Origin: Macrothele yani
Lineage: Eukaryota > Arthropoda > Arachnida > Araneae > Macrothelidae
Direction of reading: 5' to 3'
Assembly: GCA_039090855.1 (NCBI GenBank)
Contig: CM077034.1
Coordinates: forward strand, 229,447,505-229,511,504
Length of the DNA: 64,000 nucleotides
Position numbers and translations under genes: made by a program. Shown one piece after another: positions 49,021 through 56,949 of the stretch. The first letter of the stretch is position 1. Every line of letters begins with the position of its first letter. The notes beneath the pieces were generated by a model. It saw only the letters and a program-made list of their open reading frames with translations, was not told the DNA's origin and did not search any database.

Positions 49021-49263
49021 GAGCCATTACATTCCACAGCATTTTTAAATTATCTAAAATATAATCATCTTGTACACCAATGAGCCATTACATTCCACAG
49101 CATTTTTAAATTATCTAAAATATAATCATCTTGTACACCAATGAGCCATTACATTCCACAGCATTTTTAAATTATCTAAAATATAATCATCTTGTACACC
49201 AATGAGCCATTACATTCCACAGCATTTTTAAATTATCTAAAATATAATCCTCTTGTACACCAA

Positions 49264-49387
49264 GCAATTGAGAAAATTTGTTCTTTTAAATGGTCTGATC
49301 AACCTTTCTGTAACGTACCAGGAGATGTGACGTACCTGCCAGAAGGACGCACACGACATAATGGCAGATAGGAATCAGAATAAAACG
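49264..49387. other. Unique sequence after the satellite
   Basis: The array stops within a unit (TGTACACCAA|GCAATTG). No feature recognised here. Confidence 0.4.
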
Positions 49388-49457
49388 TCCGCGTAGCTCA
49401 ATTGGTTGAGCAACTTATTCCGGAATGAGGGGACCCGGGTTCGAATCCTGGCGCGGA
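49388..49457 (+). mobile_element. tRNA-like sequence (SINE head or tRNA pseudogene)
   Basis: TCCGCG and CGCGGA can form an acceptor stem, GCTC/GAGC a D stem, and CCGGG/CCTGG a T stem around TTCGAAT. The anticodon arm is irregular: a 5-bp stem CTTAT/ATGAG leaves a 6-nt loop. It lacks a proper anticodon loop, so I do not call a functional tRNA. It is followed by A-rich sequence, which fits a second SINE family. Confidence 0.6.
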
Positions 49458-49488
49458 TAAAAATGTCGGAGAAATTTTCTTCGTTATA

Positions 49489-49608
49489 GAGGTTTAACGA
49501 CCACCGAGAGCAACTCATTGGGCTATAAGCAGTCGCCCGTCCCTAATTTATGGTCACTGGTTTCAGGGAAGGGAGAGAGCCAGTGCCGTAAGACAAACAC
49601 AACATCCA
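49489..49608 (-). mobile_element. tRNA-derived SINE, 3' part, reverse orientation
   Basis: Reverse complement of the tail of the SINE at 7235-7468, from the GTTAAACCTC end to the ATGGATGTTGTG block. The tRNA-like head is absent; another copy in the same orientation follows after a few bases. Confidence 0.75.
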
Positions 49609-49613
49609 TTCAT

Positions 49614-49820
49614 TGATTGGAGGTTTAACGACCACCGTGAGCAACTCAATGGGCTATAAGCAGTCGCCCATCCCTAATTTAGGGTCACTGGTTCCAGGGA
49701 AGGGAGAGAGCCAGTGCCGTAAGACAAACACAACATCCATGCCTCACCGGGAATCGAACCCGGACCCCGTTCGGAGGAATGATCAGAGGCCATCGCTTAG
49801 ACCACTGCGCGCCCGGGGCG
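49614..49820 (-). mobile_element. tRNA-derived SINE, nearly complete, reverse orientation
   Basis: Carries the tail (GGAGGTTTAACGACC at the left), the body and the tRNA-like head (GGGAATCGAACCCGG as the reversed B box, ending GCCCGGGGCGG). It is the same family as 7235-7468. It has no poly(A) tract at its left end. Confidence 0.8.
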
Positions 49821-50310
49821 GCAGACCTATTTCTGCGGGGCGCAGCAAAATCTGCCGTGTATCGTGATCACCCACGCACGCTTGATCAATTACAAACTGC
49901 AATAACTACGTTCATCAGAAACATCTCGTAAGCGGAGCTGCAGCAAGTGTTTGAAAATAAATTGAAACGGGTTCAGCGCTGTATCAAAGCTCGTGGAGAT
50001 CACTTCGAACATTTTTGCTAAGTGCATAGCTTAGGTGCACAGGGGCTTTCCGAACACCCTGTATTTTGCTGTACTTATGTTTCTTCATTTTGAGTGATTT
50101 TAATCTCAGTTTTTATAGAATGGCCATTATAAATGACACAATCTATGGTGTAACACAGGGTTTGTACACAGGGTTCTTACTCATTTCCGGAAGTCCATTT
50201 AAAGAGCTTTACCTTTTTTCCTTGTACATGTGGGAAAAGGTGAAATGACTGAAAGAGCAGCTGGGAATGTGATGATGATAATTTTCATTGATCATAAACC
50301 TGTAGTTATT
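49821..50310. other. Unassigned spacer
   Basis: The part near 49830-50060 ends with CGAACACCCTGTATTTTGC, a sequence reminiscent of transposon termini. No coding similarity was recognised. Confidence 0.35.
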
Positions 50311-50555
50311 ATACACTGGCGGAAAGTGAAAAAAGAATACAAGAAGGAATTGGTGGACGATCATGAAATTTACATATGTTAATGGGGTCGAGTTTACGTA
50401 GGTGTGATGTTAATTCCGGGACCAACCAGTGAGCGCTTACGCCACAGCACGGCATAATATGCAAATTATCGTCGGTGGTATTTAAGGAGTACGGCGAAGT
50501 GAATGTAATCAGTCGTCGGCATACGGACACGTGCGAAGACCCTGAAGAAGCTGCA

Positions 50556-51554
50556 ATGCCTGGACATGGGAGACGTGTACGATTTCAGCAGTTATCGGAC
50601 TTTGAGCGAGGTCGTCTATTCGGACTCCACGATGCCGGGCGGTTGTATCGTCGTATTGCGGAGCAAATTGGACGGGAAATATCGGTGGTGATACGATGGT
50701 GGCGTAGATGGTCCGAGGAACATTCCCACAGGAGAAGACGTGGAACCGGTAGTCACAGACGGACTGATGAGCGGACCGATCGACGCATAAGAAGAGCGGC
50801 GTTGTCAAGCAGAACATCCACTGCAACGCAAATCCGAGCTGCCATTGCACTTGGGGTGACTGTGCGAACAATCCGCAACCGCCTACTGGATGCAGAACTA
50901 CGTGTACGTATGCCTCTGACTCCAGCCCACTGTCAGGAACGGCTGCAGTGGTGTCGCCAACGTCTGCACTGGAGAACGCAATGGCGATCTGTCGTGTTCA
51001 GCGATGAAAGCAGATTCTGCTTGGGAGCCTCCGATGGCCGTAGGCGTGTTTGCAGATGCACAGGAGATCGTCTCCACCCTTCTTGCATCCGCCAGCGACA
51101 CACAGGGCCTACACCTGGTCTCCTGGTGTGGGGAGCGATCAGCTATCACCCCCGTACACAACTATTGTTTGTACCGGGTACATTAAGCAGAACCTCCTAC
51201 ATCAACAACATCATTCAGCCCGTTGTTGTGCCATTTGTAAGGTCGGGCCATCGTGATGTTTTGCAGCAAGATAACGCATGCCCACACACGACACGTGCAA
51301 CGCAACATGCACTTCAGGGTGTGAGACAACTTCCATGGCCACTGGATTTGTCCCCCATTGAGCACGTGTGGGATTTTATGGGACAACAACTTATCCGGTC
51401 TCCACGGCCAGCCACGACCATCCCCGATTTAGGCGTCCAGGTTGAGGATGCTTGGAACTCAATACCCCAAACTTACATCCAACATCTGTACGACAGACTC
51501 CATGCCAGAGTTGCACAGTGTGACGCAGTTCATGGCGGTTCAACCTCGTACTAA
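50556..51554 (+). CDS. Tc1-like transposase, open but with a motif deletion
   Basis: A 332-codon protein when started at MPGHGRRVRFQQLSDFERGR, the usual Tc1-type N-terminus; the frame is also open 27 codons further upstream, but that part has no family resemblance. A helix-turn-helix (FERGRLFGLHDAGRLYRRIA) is followed by a basic linker and a second DNA-binding region (TVRTIRNRLLDAELRVR). Catalytic blocks: SVVFSDESRFCL (first Asp), VLQQDNACPHTT (second Asp) and PWPLDLSPIEHVWDFMG (Glu). Relatives have PWPARSPDLSPIEH; here about three residues are missing, so the Asp-Glu spacing is shortened and the enzyme is probably inactive. The element would cut and paste between its ITRs at TA sites. Confidence 0.85.
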   Translation: MPGHGRRVRFQQLSDFERGRLFGLHDAGRLYRRIAEQIGREISVVIRWWRRWSEEHSHRRRRGTGSHRRTDERTDRRIRRAALSSRTSTATQIRAAIALGVTVRTIRNRLLDAELRVRMPLTPAHCQERLQWCRQRLHWRTQWRSVVFSDESRFCLGASDGRRRVCRCTGDRLHPSCIRQRHTGPTPGLLVWGAISYHPRTQLLFVPGTLSRTSYINNIIQPVVVPFVRSGHRDVLQQDNACPHTTRATQHALQGVRQLPWPLDLSPIEHVWDFMGQQLIRSPRPATTIPDLGVQVEDAWNSIPQTYIQHLYDRLHARVAQCDAVHGGSTSY

Positions 51555-52300
51555 CCATGTTACATGGAAATGTTATTTTTTAGTTTACCAGCAAATACAG
51601 CTGTATTTTGCCATAATGTTTTGATCACGTTATCCTCTGTATTCCGTTATGTATAAATTTCGTTGGTATCAGACGTCTCCTTCTTGGTGTTCTTTTTTCA
51701 CATTCTAGCCACGACCATCCCCGATTTAGGCGTCCAGGTTGAGGATGCTTGGAACTCAATACCCCAAACTTACATCCAACATCTGTACGACAGACTCCAT
51801 GCCAGAATTGCACAGTGTGACGCAGTTCATGGCGGTTCAACCTCATACTAACCATGTTACATGGAAATATTATTTTTCAGTTTACCAGCAAATACAGCTG
51901 TATTTTGCCATAATGTTTTGATCACGTTATCCTCTGTATTCCGTTATGTATAAATTTCGTTGGTATCAGACGTCTCCTTCTTGGTGTTCTTTTTTCACTT
52001 TCTAGCCACGACCATCCCCAATGTAGGCGTCCAGGTTGAGGATGCTTGGAACTCAATACCCCAAACTTACATCCAACATCTGTATGACAGACTCCATGCC
52101 AGAATTGCACAGTGTGACGCAGTTCATGGCGGTTCAACCTCGTACTAACCATGTTACATGGAAATGTTATTTTTCAGTTTACCAGCAAATACAGCTGTAT
52201 TTTGCCATAATGTTTTGATCACGTTATCCTCTGTATTCCGTTATGTATAAATTTCGTTGGTATCAGACGTCTCCTTCTTGGTGTTCCTTTTTCACTTTCC
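51410..52300 (+). repeat. Three tandem 297-bp copies of the Tc1-like 3' end
   Basis: GCCACGACCATCCCC recurs at 51411, 51708 and 52005, an exact 297-bp period. Each copy contains the last 48 codons of the transposase, the stop and the 3' untranslated region up to TTTTTCACTTTC at the ITR edge. Only the first is joined to the full gene; copies two and three carry detached C-termini. Differences between copies are few. Confidence 0.92.
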
Positions 52301-52310
52301 GCCAGTGTAT

Positions 52311-52666
52311 ATGTGTAGATACCTATTATGGTATCAGCCTGCTGGGTGTGCCACGGAAAGGTCATTTTTGATAAGGTTCAAGGTCTCACATCAGAGAACA
52401 TGTGGGATGTACACATATAGGTGCCAACTTTTCATGAATGCCACGGGGGCGAACCAAAAAATCACGAAAAAGTAGCATTCACTTTTAAAATTGATTGTCG
52501 TTTAACCACACACATATACAAGCAAATGTGCACTAAAGCAATAACATATAGTACAAGAATAATAATATGTTTCAACTTCATGATTGATGGAGTTTTAAAT
52601 TCCCAGATTAATTATACTTTCAAGGAGGGTCTAAAAATATAGTCTTTGAGTTTTATGTACATATTA
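52311..52666. other. Unassigned spacer
   Basis: AT-rich; no gene, array or terminal repeat seen. Confidence 0.35.
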
Positions 52667-53116
52667 GAGGTATGCAAAAGTTTCTGCCGCCCCCCTCCTA
52701 GTTGACACTGTAAGAATCTAACCGCCCGGCGACCCGTGCTGTCAGTTCGTACATGAAGCCAAGCACAGGAGTTGATAAAGTTCATTTGCAGCACTGTTTG
52801 TTATTCATGTTTAATTTAGGGAAACGTGCGAGTGAAGTATATTGTTCAATTTGTCAGGCGTATGGCGAAACGGTTATGGGTGAGTGGACATGTTGAGAAC
52901 ATTTTGCCAGGTTTAAGAAAGGCGTTCCTTAGCTTGGAAGACAAGCCACGCGCAGGTAGACTGCAGGAACTCGCAGGCAAGGAGCTGGAATCGTTGTTGC
53001 AAGAGAATGCCACACGATTGACCACTCAACTGGCCAAAGGTTTGAAAGGGGCTCAATCGACAGTGGTACAGTGTCTACAGGCCTAGGGGAAGATCCAGAA
53101 GGTTGGTAAGTGGGCG
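52667..53116 (+). pseudogene. Mariner transposase N-terminal relic
   Basis: A terminus-like sequence near 52669 (GGTATGCAAAAGTTTCTGCC) is followed by plus-strand coding remnants. These end with FLSLEDKPRAGRLQELAGKE and LTTQLAKGLKGAQSTVVQCL, then a stop and GKIQKVGKW. They match the DNA-binding domain of mariner transposases: the SLEDxPRxGRP linker, the second helix-turn-helix with STV, and the conserved GKxxKxGKW. The catalytic half is missing: the sequence is cut at about 53116 by the PLE. An in-frame stop lies after VQCLQA. Confidence 0.7.
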
Positions 53117-53118
53117 CG

Positions 53119-53150
53119 TTTCGGCACACTCATTCGTGGCCATTTTCAAG
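53119..53150 (-). ncRNA. Hammerhead-like motif of the PLE, minus copy
   Basis: On the minus strand CTTGAAAA is followed by a stem GGCCAC/GTGTGCC (one bulge) and GAAAC. It is positioned like the motifs at 738-765 and 9830-9858 but is more degenerate. Confidence 0.3.
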
Positions 53151-53180
53151 GAGGTCATGTGTTGTACTGTTCCTTGCGTG

Positions 53181-54374
53181 TTAACTATAACCCAAGTTGA
53201 CAGTGCTGCCATCTCCATCGTCTGCATCATCATCATGCTTATCACGTAGAACATTGCTGGCATCATCTAGTGTCAACCTGTTTTTTAAATTTTGTTTCCT
53301 TTGTCGACTAGATCTCCTTATTTGGGTTATTCGTTGTTTTTCCTGTTTTATCATATTCAACCATGTTGGCGATAATTCGATCGGGACATTTAAATTGCAA
53401 TTATATGCCTTGGTTTTCTCTATTATGATGGCCTCTGCTGTCAGAATCTTTTTATGCGTGTTGTGAGAAGTAACTAGATTTATATTCTCCCAGTAGGGTA
53501 TGGCTTCAATATTATAACAATATTGTATAAGTGAAGTTCGAATTTCACCTTTATTCCAGTTATTCAAATGTTCACGTAACCTGATATCGATATTTCGTTT
53601 TGTGCTACCAATGTAAACCGTTTTGTTTTCTAGGTTCTTATTTATATTAATAATTGGTATGCTGTATACACCAGCTTTACGTAAGATAGAATATTTTTCG
53701 TTCTTTGCTTGTAATAATCTGCTATTGTCAAGTACAGTATCAGCAATAAGTAACCCTGCTTTATGACATTCCTTTTTTAAAGGAGCGGATATCGGTGGAC
53801 AATATGGTAGCTTTCCACAAAATCTGTATGCTTCGGTCGTATTCAGCCTCAGTTTATTTTGGTTATTCTGAATTTGTTTGTAAAGATTGTTGATCAATCT
53901 CTCCTTATAGCCGAAGCCACTAGCCAGAGTTTTAATCCATTTCAATTCTTTTTGTCTTGCAGTATTATTAGATGAAAGTATAATTGCTCTTTTTAAGTAA
54001 TATCGGAATGCTGCAGTTTTAAATTTCCATGGATGATTTGAGTTGTAAGGTATTATATTTGGTACAAAAGTTGTTTTTCTATATACCTCGTAGTCAATTC
54101 TTGAATAATTATTGATGATATTAATGTCTAAAAAAGGTATTTGTTTATTCTTTTCCTTTTCAGTGGTAAGATTGATAGTTGTATATATGTTGCTGTATAT
54201 ATTAAAAAATTCTTCCAGATCCTCTTCAGTATGCTTCCAAAATATTAAGATATCATCAACATATCGGACAAATAGATCTGGATTTTTATTAGTAAATTTG
54301 TTGTCAATAAGTATCTTTTTCTCGATGTCCTGGAGTATAACTTCAGGAAAAAGTCCTGACAATGGTGATCCCAT
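53181..54374 (-). pseudogene. Penelope-like reverse transcriptase/GIY-YIG protein, C-terminal 397 codons
   Basis: The frame opens inside the reverse transcriptase at the MGSPLSGLFPEVILQDIE motif and carries the catalytic VRYVDDILIFW (YVDD at residues 38-41). IPFLDINI and the YNSNHPWKFKTAAFRYYLKR region follow. The GIY-YIG endonuclease lies from about residue 233: GVYSIPI, VYIGSTKRNIDIRLREH and a Glu in AEAIIIEKT. An acidic tail (KHDDDADDGDG) precedes the stop. There are no internal stops. The N-terminal portion of the reverse transcriptase is lost at the inversion junction near 54400, so it is a partial copy; the ATG used is an internal Met of the RT. Confidence 0.85.
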
Positions 54375-54411
54375 AGGTGCTCATGAGATCTGTTTATAAA
54401 TTGTATTGTTG

Positions 54412-54720
54412 TATGTAAACAGGAAAAACAACGAATAACCCAAATAAGAAGATCTAGTCGACAAAGGAAACAAAGTTTAAAAAACAGGTTGACACTAGAT
54501 GGTACCAGCGATGTTCTACGTGATAAGCATGATGATGACGCAGACGATGGAGATGGCAGCACTGTCAACTTGGATTATAGTTAACACGCAAGGAACAGTA
54601 CAACACATGATCTCCTTGAAAATGGCCACGAATGAGTGCACTGAAACGCGCGTCGGAAGTTTCGGGATCTGGATTCCTTCGATGATGACTGTTTTACACA
54701 TCGTTATCAGTCGAATTTGA
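54412..54720 (+). mobile_element. Inverted partial copy of the same Penelope-like element
   Basis: On the plus strand this repeats the last ~55 codons of the PLE ORF (KQRITQIRRSSRQRKQSLKN and DKHDDDADDGDGSTVNLDYS) plus the 3' region. It faces the copy at 53117-54400 tail-outward. It extends beyond the point where the minus copy stops, giving the fuller 3' sequence (GAAACGCGCGTCGG and on). Confidence 0.8.
54615..54646 (+). ncRNA. Hammerhead-like motif of the PLE, plus copy
   Basis: CTTGAAAA, stem GGCCAC/GTGCAC region, then GAAAC followed by GCGCGTC, which resembles the stem III and cleavage-site end (GUC) of hammerheads. Core bases deviate from the consensus, so this copy may be dead. Confidence 0.3.
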
Positions 54721-55088
54721 GGTTTGAATTAAGGTTTTTTACTTGGATTTTATTTATTCCTTGGATTAATTTTCTTTCAAGTTCTATTAAGAACAGGGTT
54801 TTTATGTGTTCGATAGAAGTTTTTTAGAGGTTTTAGCTATCATAAATATTTCATTGTTGCCTACGGAGAACGTACATTTTGTGGAACCTCGACTAAGCAG
54901 TTTGTTGTTGCTTGAGTGTATACCGGAGTGCAACTAGTCAAAAGGAGACTGCACACCAATGAGGTAACAATGGTATTATTTTAACCCTATCATTCATCTT
55001 CTATCAAGAAATAAGTTATGTGTTGTTTTATTTCGTATTTTAAATAAATGAGCCATTCACCCTCAATACGATACCACCTGAACGTTTA
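54721..55088. other. Unassigned, possibly PLE leader
   Basis: T-rich sequence following the inverted PLE tail. In PLEs the terminal repeat leads into the 5' leader of the element, so part of this may belong to it, but I have no second copy to compare. Confidence 0.3.
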
Positions 55089-55196
55089 AGAGGTTAGGGA
55101 GTCCGGATATCGTGGTTTTCAGCGAACTTGAGAAAAAAACGTGAAGAAGAGAAGAAAAATTACAGGACTTCTACGAATTTCTGCTAATGAACTTAT
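55089..55196. mobile_element. Second copy of the 121-bp MITE, one ITR damaged
   Basis: Reverse orientation of 141-261. It shares the TTAGGGAGTCCGGATATCGT block and the CTGCTAATGAACTTA end. The left terminal repeat has lost about 11 bp (TTAAG joined to AGGTT). Confidence 0.75.
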
Positions 55197-56642
55197 CCAA
55201 TCTGCCCAATACCTCCACACATTGTCTTTGAAGGGCTTATTAAGGCAGACATCTAGTGGTTGAAGATCAGATGTCAACCTACCTGTGACGACAGCAAGAG
55301 TTGTTTTTGAATTTTCTGCAGTTTTTTCACTTCTGCACAACGGTGTGCAACAAACATATCCCACACCAAAAGAGAAGGTTTCCTCAAAAGTGCACCTGGC
55401 CTTTTGTTCCACACATTCTTTAACCAGTCAACTGTTCCGGATTCGTTCATCCATCCTTTTTCATGGGCACGAACGAGCACACCAGACGGAAAGACAACGC
55501 TTTTCGGCAGAGTTTTGCGTTTGAAAATAATTACCGGAGGTAGCTTACTGCCGTCGGCCAAACAGGAAAGAACAACCGTGAAACTGCATTTTTCGTGGCC
55601 AGTCGTTTTGATCAAGATATTTTTTTCGCCCTTTTGGTTCACCGTCTTATATCCAGGAAGGTCGAAACACATGGCGGTTTCATCCATGTTCCCTATTTGG
55701 GAAAGTTCAAAAGCAGTCTCTTTTCTCTTTTGAATTACGTACTTTTGAAATTCCATTATCTTTGCTTCAAGGTCACAAGGTAACTTTTGTGCAATTTTGG
55801 TGCGCTGGCGTAGACACAACCCATAGCGGTTCATGAACCTTGTGCACCAACCTGGTGAGGCACGAAAAGTGTTATTTGCGGCTGCAAACTTTTCATCTTT
55901 TGCGAGCTTCATTGCTCGCAAACGTATACCAGTTCGCGTTACAATGTAACCATTTTGTCTGCAGCCCACAATCCAATCATTCGAGACACTTTCCAGCTCT
56001 GGGAAAGATGTCGTTCCACGGCGCAGCGCCTTTTGCGAATTTGGGATTTTCACCAAGTCCGTTTTTTTACGCCAATCTCGAATCAGTTTTTAGTTAATGC
56101 CAAATTGACGTGAAGCAGCACAATTGTTAGTGTTTTCTGCAAAAGAAACCACTTTCAACTTGAATTCTCCGTTATAGGACATCCGTTTCTTTACACAATC
56201 CGTGTCACCCATAATAGGAGAAGCGAGACACGTGCGATTAAGAACAAGCAACACCTAACACTGGCTGTCGCATGACTCCGTTACGTCGAAGGTCAGCGCA
56301 ATCTACTGGTAGTCGGAAGGGCGGAGCTTTCTATGCGCGGCTGTGAGTGTGCTGTGGATACGCAAAGCCAGGAGAGAGGAGACTTTTCAAAGCGCGGGAG
56401 AAATTCGAAGGGTCGCGATTTCGTAATTCTACCACATCGGTGCTTTTTCTTTCGGAGGGTTGCGATTTCGTAATTAATACCGCATCGGCGTTTTTATTTC
56501 TTTTGGGACGGATTGCCTTTTGCCTCACGGGAAGAACTTTTGGACTTAGGATTTTTTTAGACCCCGCGTATAAGTCGACCCCATTACTTTGAAGCTCTCA
56601 TTTTGTCCCAAATTTCTCGACTTATACGCGAGTATATACGGT
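55197..56642 (-). mobile_element. Pogo/Tigger-like DNA transposon, 3'-truncated
   Basis: The 5' terminus lies near 56642, where the minus strand begins TACCGTATATACTCGCGTAT. A nearby inverted copy of CGCGTATAAGTCGA occurs at 56566-56580. The body encodes a pogo-type transposase. The 3' end is replaced by the MITE at 55089-55196, and no matching 3' ITR was found. Confidence 0.7.
55200..56214 (-). pseudogene. Pogo/Tigger-like transposase pseudogene (CENP-B HTH plus DDE_1)
   Basis: Minus strand from about 56214: MGDTDCVKKRMSYNGEFKLK with a psq-type helix-turn-helix (CAASRQFGIN). A stop near 56094 splits the HTH from the IRDWRKKTDLVKIPNSQKAL region. Then come a CENP-B-type domain (WIVGCRQNGYIVTRTGIRLR, FRASPGWCTRFMNRYGLCLR) and the DDE_1 catalytic core: GNMDETAMCFD (first Asp), PSLLVWDMFVAHR (second Asp) and, after a frameshift near 55290-55400, SDLQPLDVCLNKPFKDNVWR (third Asp). 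All three acidic residues survive, but the stop and frameshift make it non-functional. Host genes have been domesticated from this family, but nothing here suggests that. Confidence 0.85.
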
Positions 56643-56949
56643 AAACAAGAGGAGCGTCGGCGCCAAACTGGCCGTTCGCTGGTGCCGGCTTGTGCATTTC
56701 GCTGCACTTGTGCAGGTTTGAACTCCAGTTCAGCATAGAGAAAACTAATTTGGCAGGTGATTACGAAAAATTTGGAGTTTTGCTAGTGCTGTGGTGGCGG
56801 GCCAATGCGATCCCCAAGTTGTGCATCATTGGTCTATATTGCATTTTGGTGTTAAAAACTGGCGTTTGTTTGCGAGACTGAACAAGTTTTAATAAATCCA
56901 TTTTGTCTGGAAGGTCCACAAACAGCAGTGGAAGCTTCCATTACTAACT
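56643..56949. other. Unassigned spacer
   Basis: GC-richer at the left (GGCGCCAAACTGGCC). No recognised gene; short open frames only. Confidence 0.35.

Larger units (their letters stand above)
16726..49263 (+). repeat. 61-bp satellite array, about 533 copies (32.5 kb)
   Basis: A single uninterrupted head-to-tail array. Each unit is 61 bp and contains TGTACACCAATGAGCC, ATTACATTCCACAGC and TTTTTAAATTATCTAAAATA, then AT with a variable AATCATCT end. The commonest variation is at that end (ATCATC, ATCCTC, ATCGTC, ATCCTG). Rare variants include CACAACATT, CACACCATT, CAGTATT with AAGATACA, ATATTCCTC and TTTATATTATC. Indels are very rare: a 6-bp insertion near 23206, one extra base near 23870 and 33242, and a 2-3-bp loss near 42358. 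There are stops in all frames and no embedded gene or transposon. It lies in the intron after the ORP exon. Confidence 0.97.
50311..52310 (+). mobile_element. Tc1-like DNA transposon with matched ITRs
   Basis: The left end ATACACTGGCGGAAAGTGAA (50311-50330) and the reverse complement of the right end (…CACTTTCCGCCAGTGTAT, ending at 52310) match over about 18 bp and into an A-rich run. The element holds one long transposase ORF and a 3' region present in three tandem 297-bp copies, which makes it about 600 bp longer than a typical Tc1-like element of this kind. Confidence 0.85.
53117..54400 (-). mobile_element. Penelope-like element, 5'-truncated
   Basis: Minus-strand copy with part of the reverse transcriptase, the GIY-YIG endonuclease and a 3' region that ends exactly after the GAAACGCGC of a hammerhead-like motif. 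It adjoins the mariner relic at its 3' end and an inverted partial copy of itself at its 5' end (54412-54720). Confidence 0.8.

Noticed and set aside
16726..49263. CRISPR array
   Set aside because: Repeats are directly contiguous with no unique spacers, no cas-like genes, and the context is a eukaryotic intron.
16726..49263. Centromere proper
   Set aside because: Higher-order structure is suggestive, but the array adjoins a coding exon, has no CENP-B-box-like motif I can see, and nothing ties it to a kinetochore.
49388..49457. Functional tRNA gene on the plus strand
   Set aside because: Acceptor, D and T stems form, but the anticodon loop has six bases and the total length is short.
55274..56056. 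Domesticated pogo-derived host gene
   Set aside because: A stop in the DNA-binding domain and a frameshift before the third catalytic residue indicate a dead transposon.
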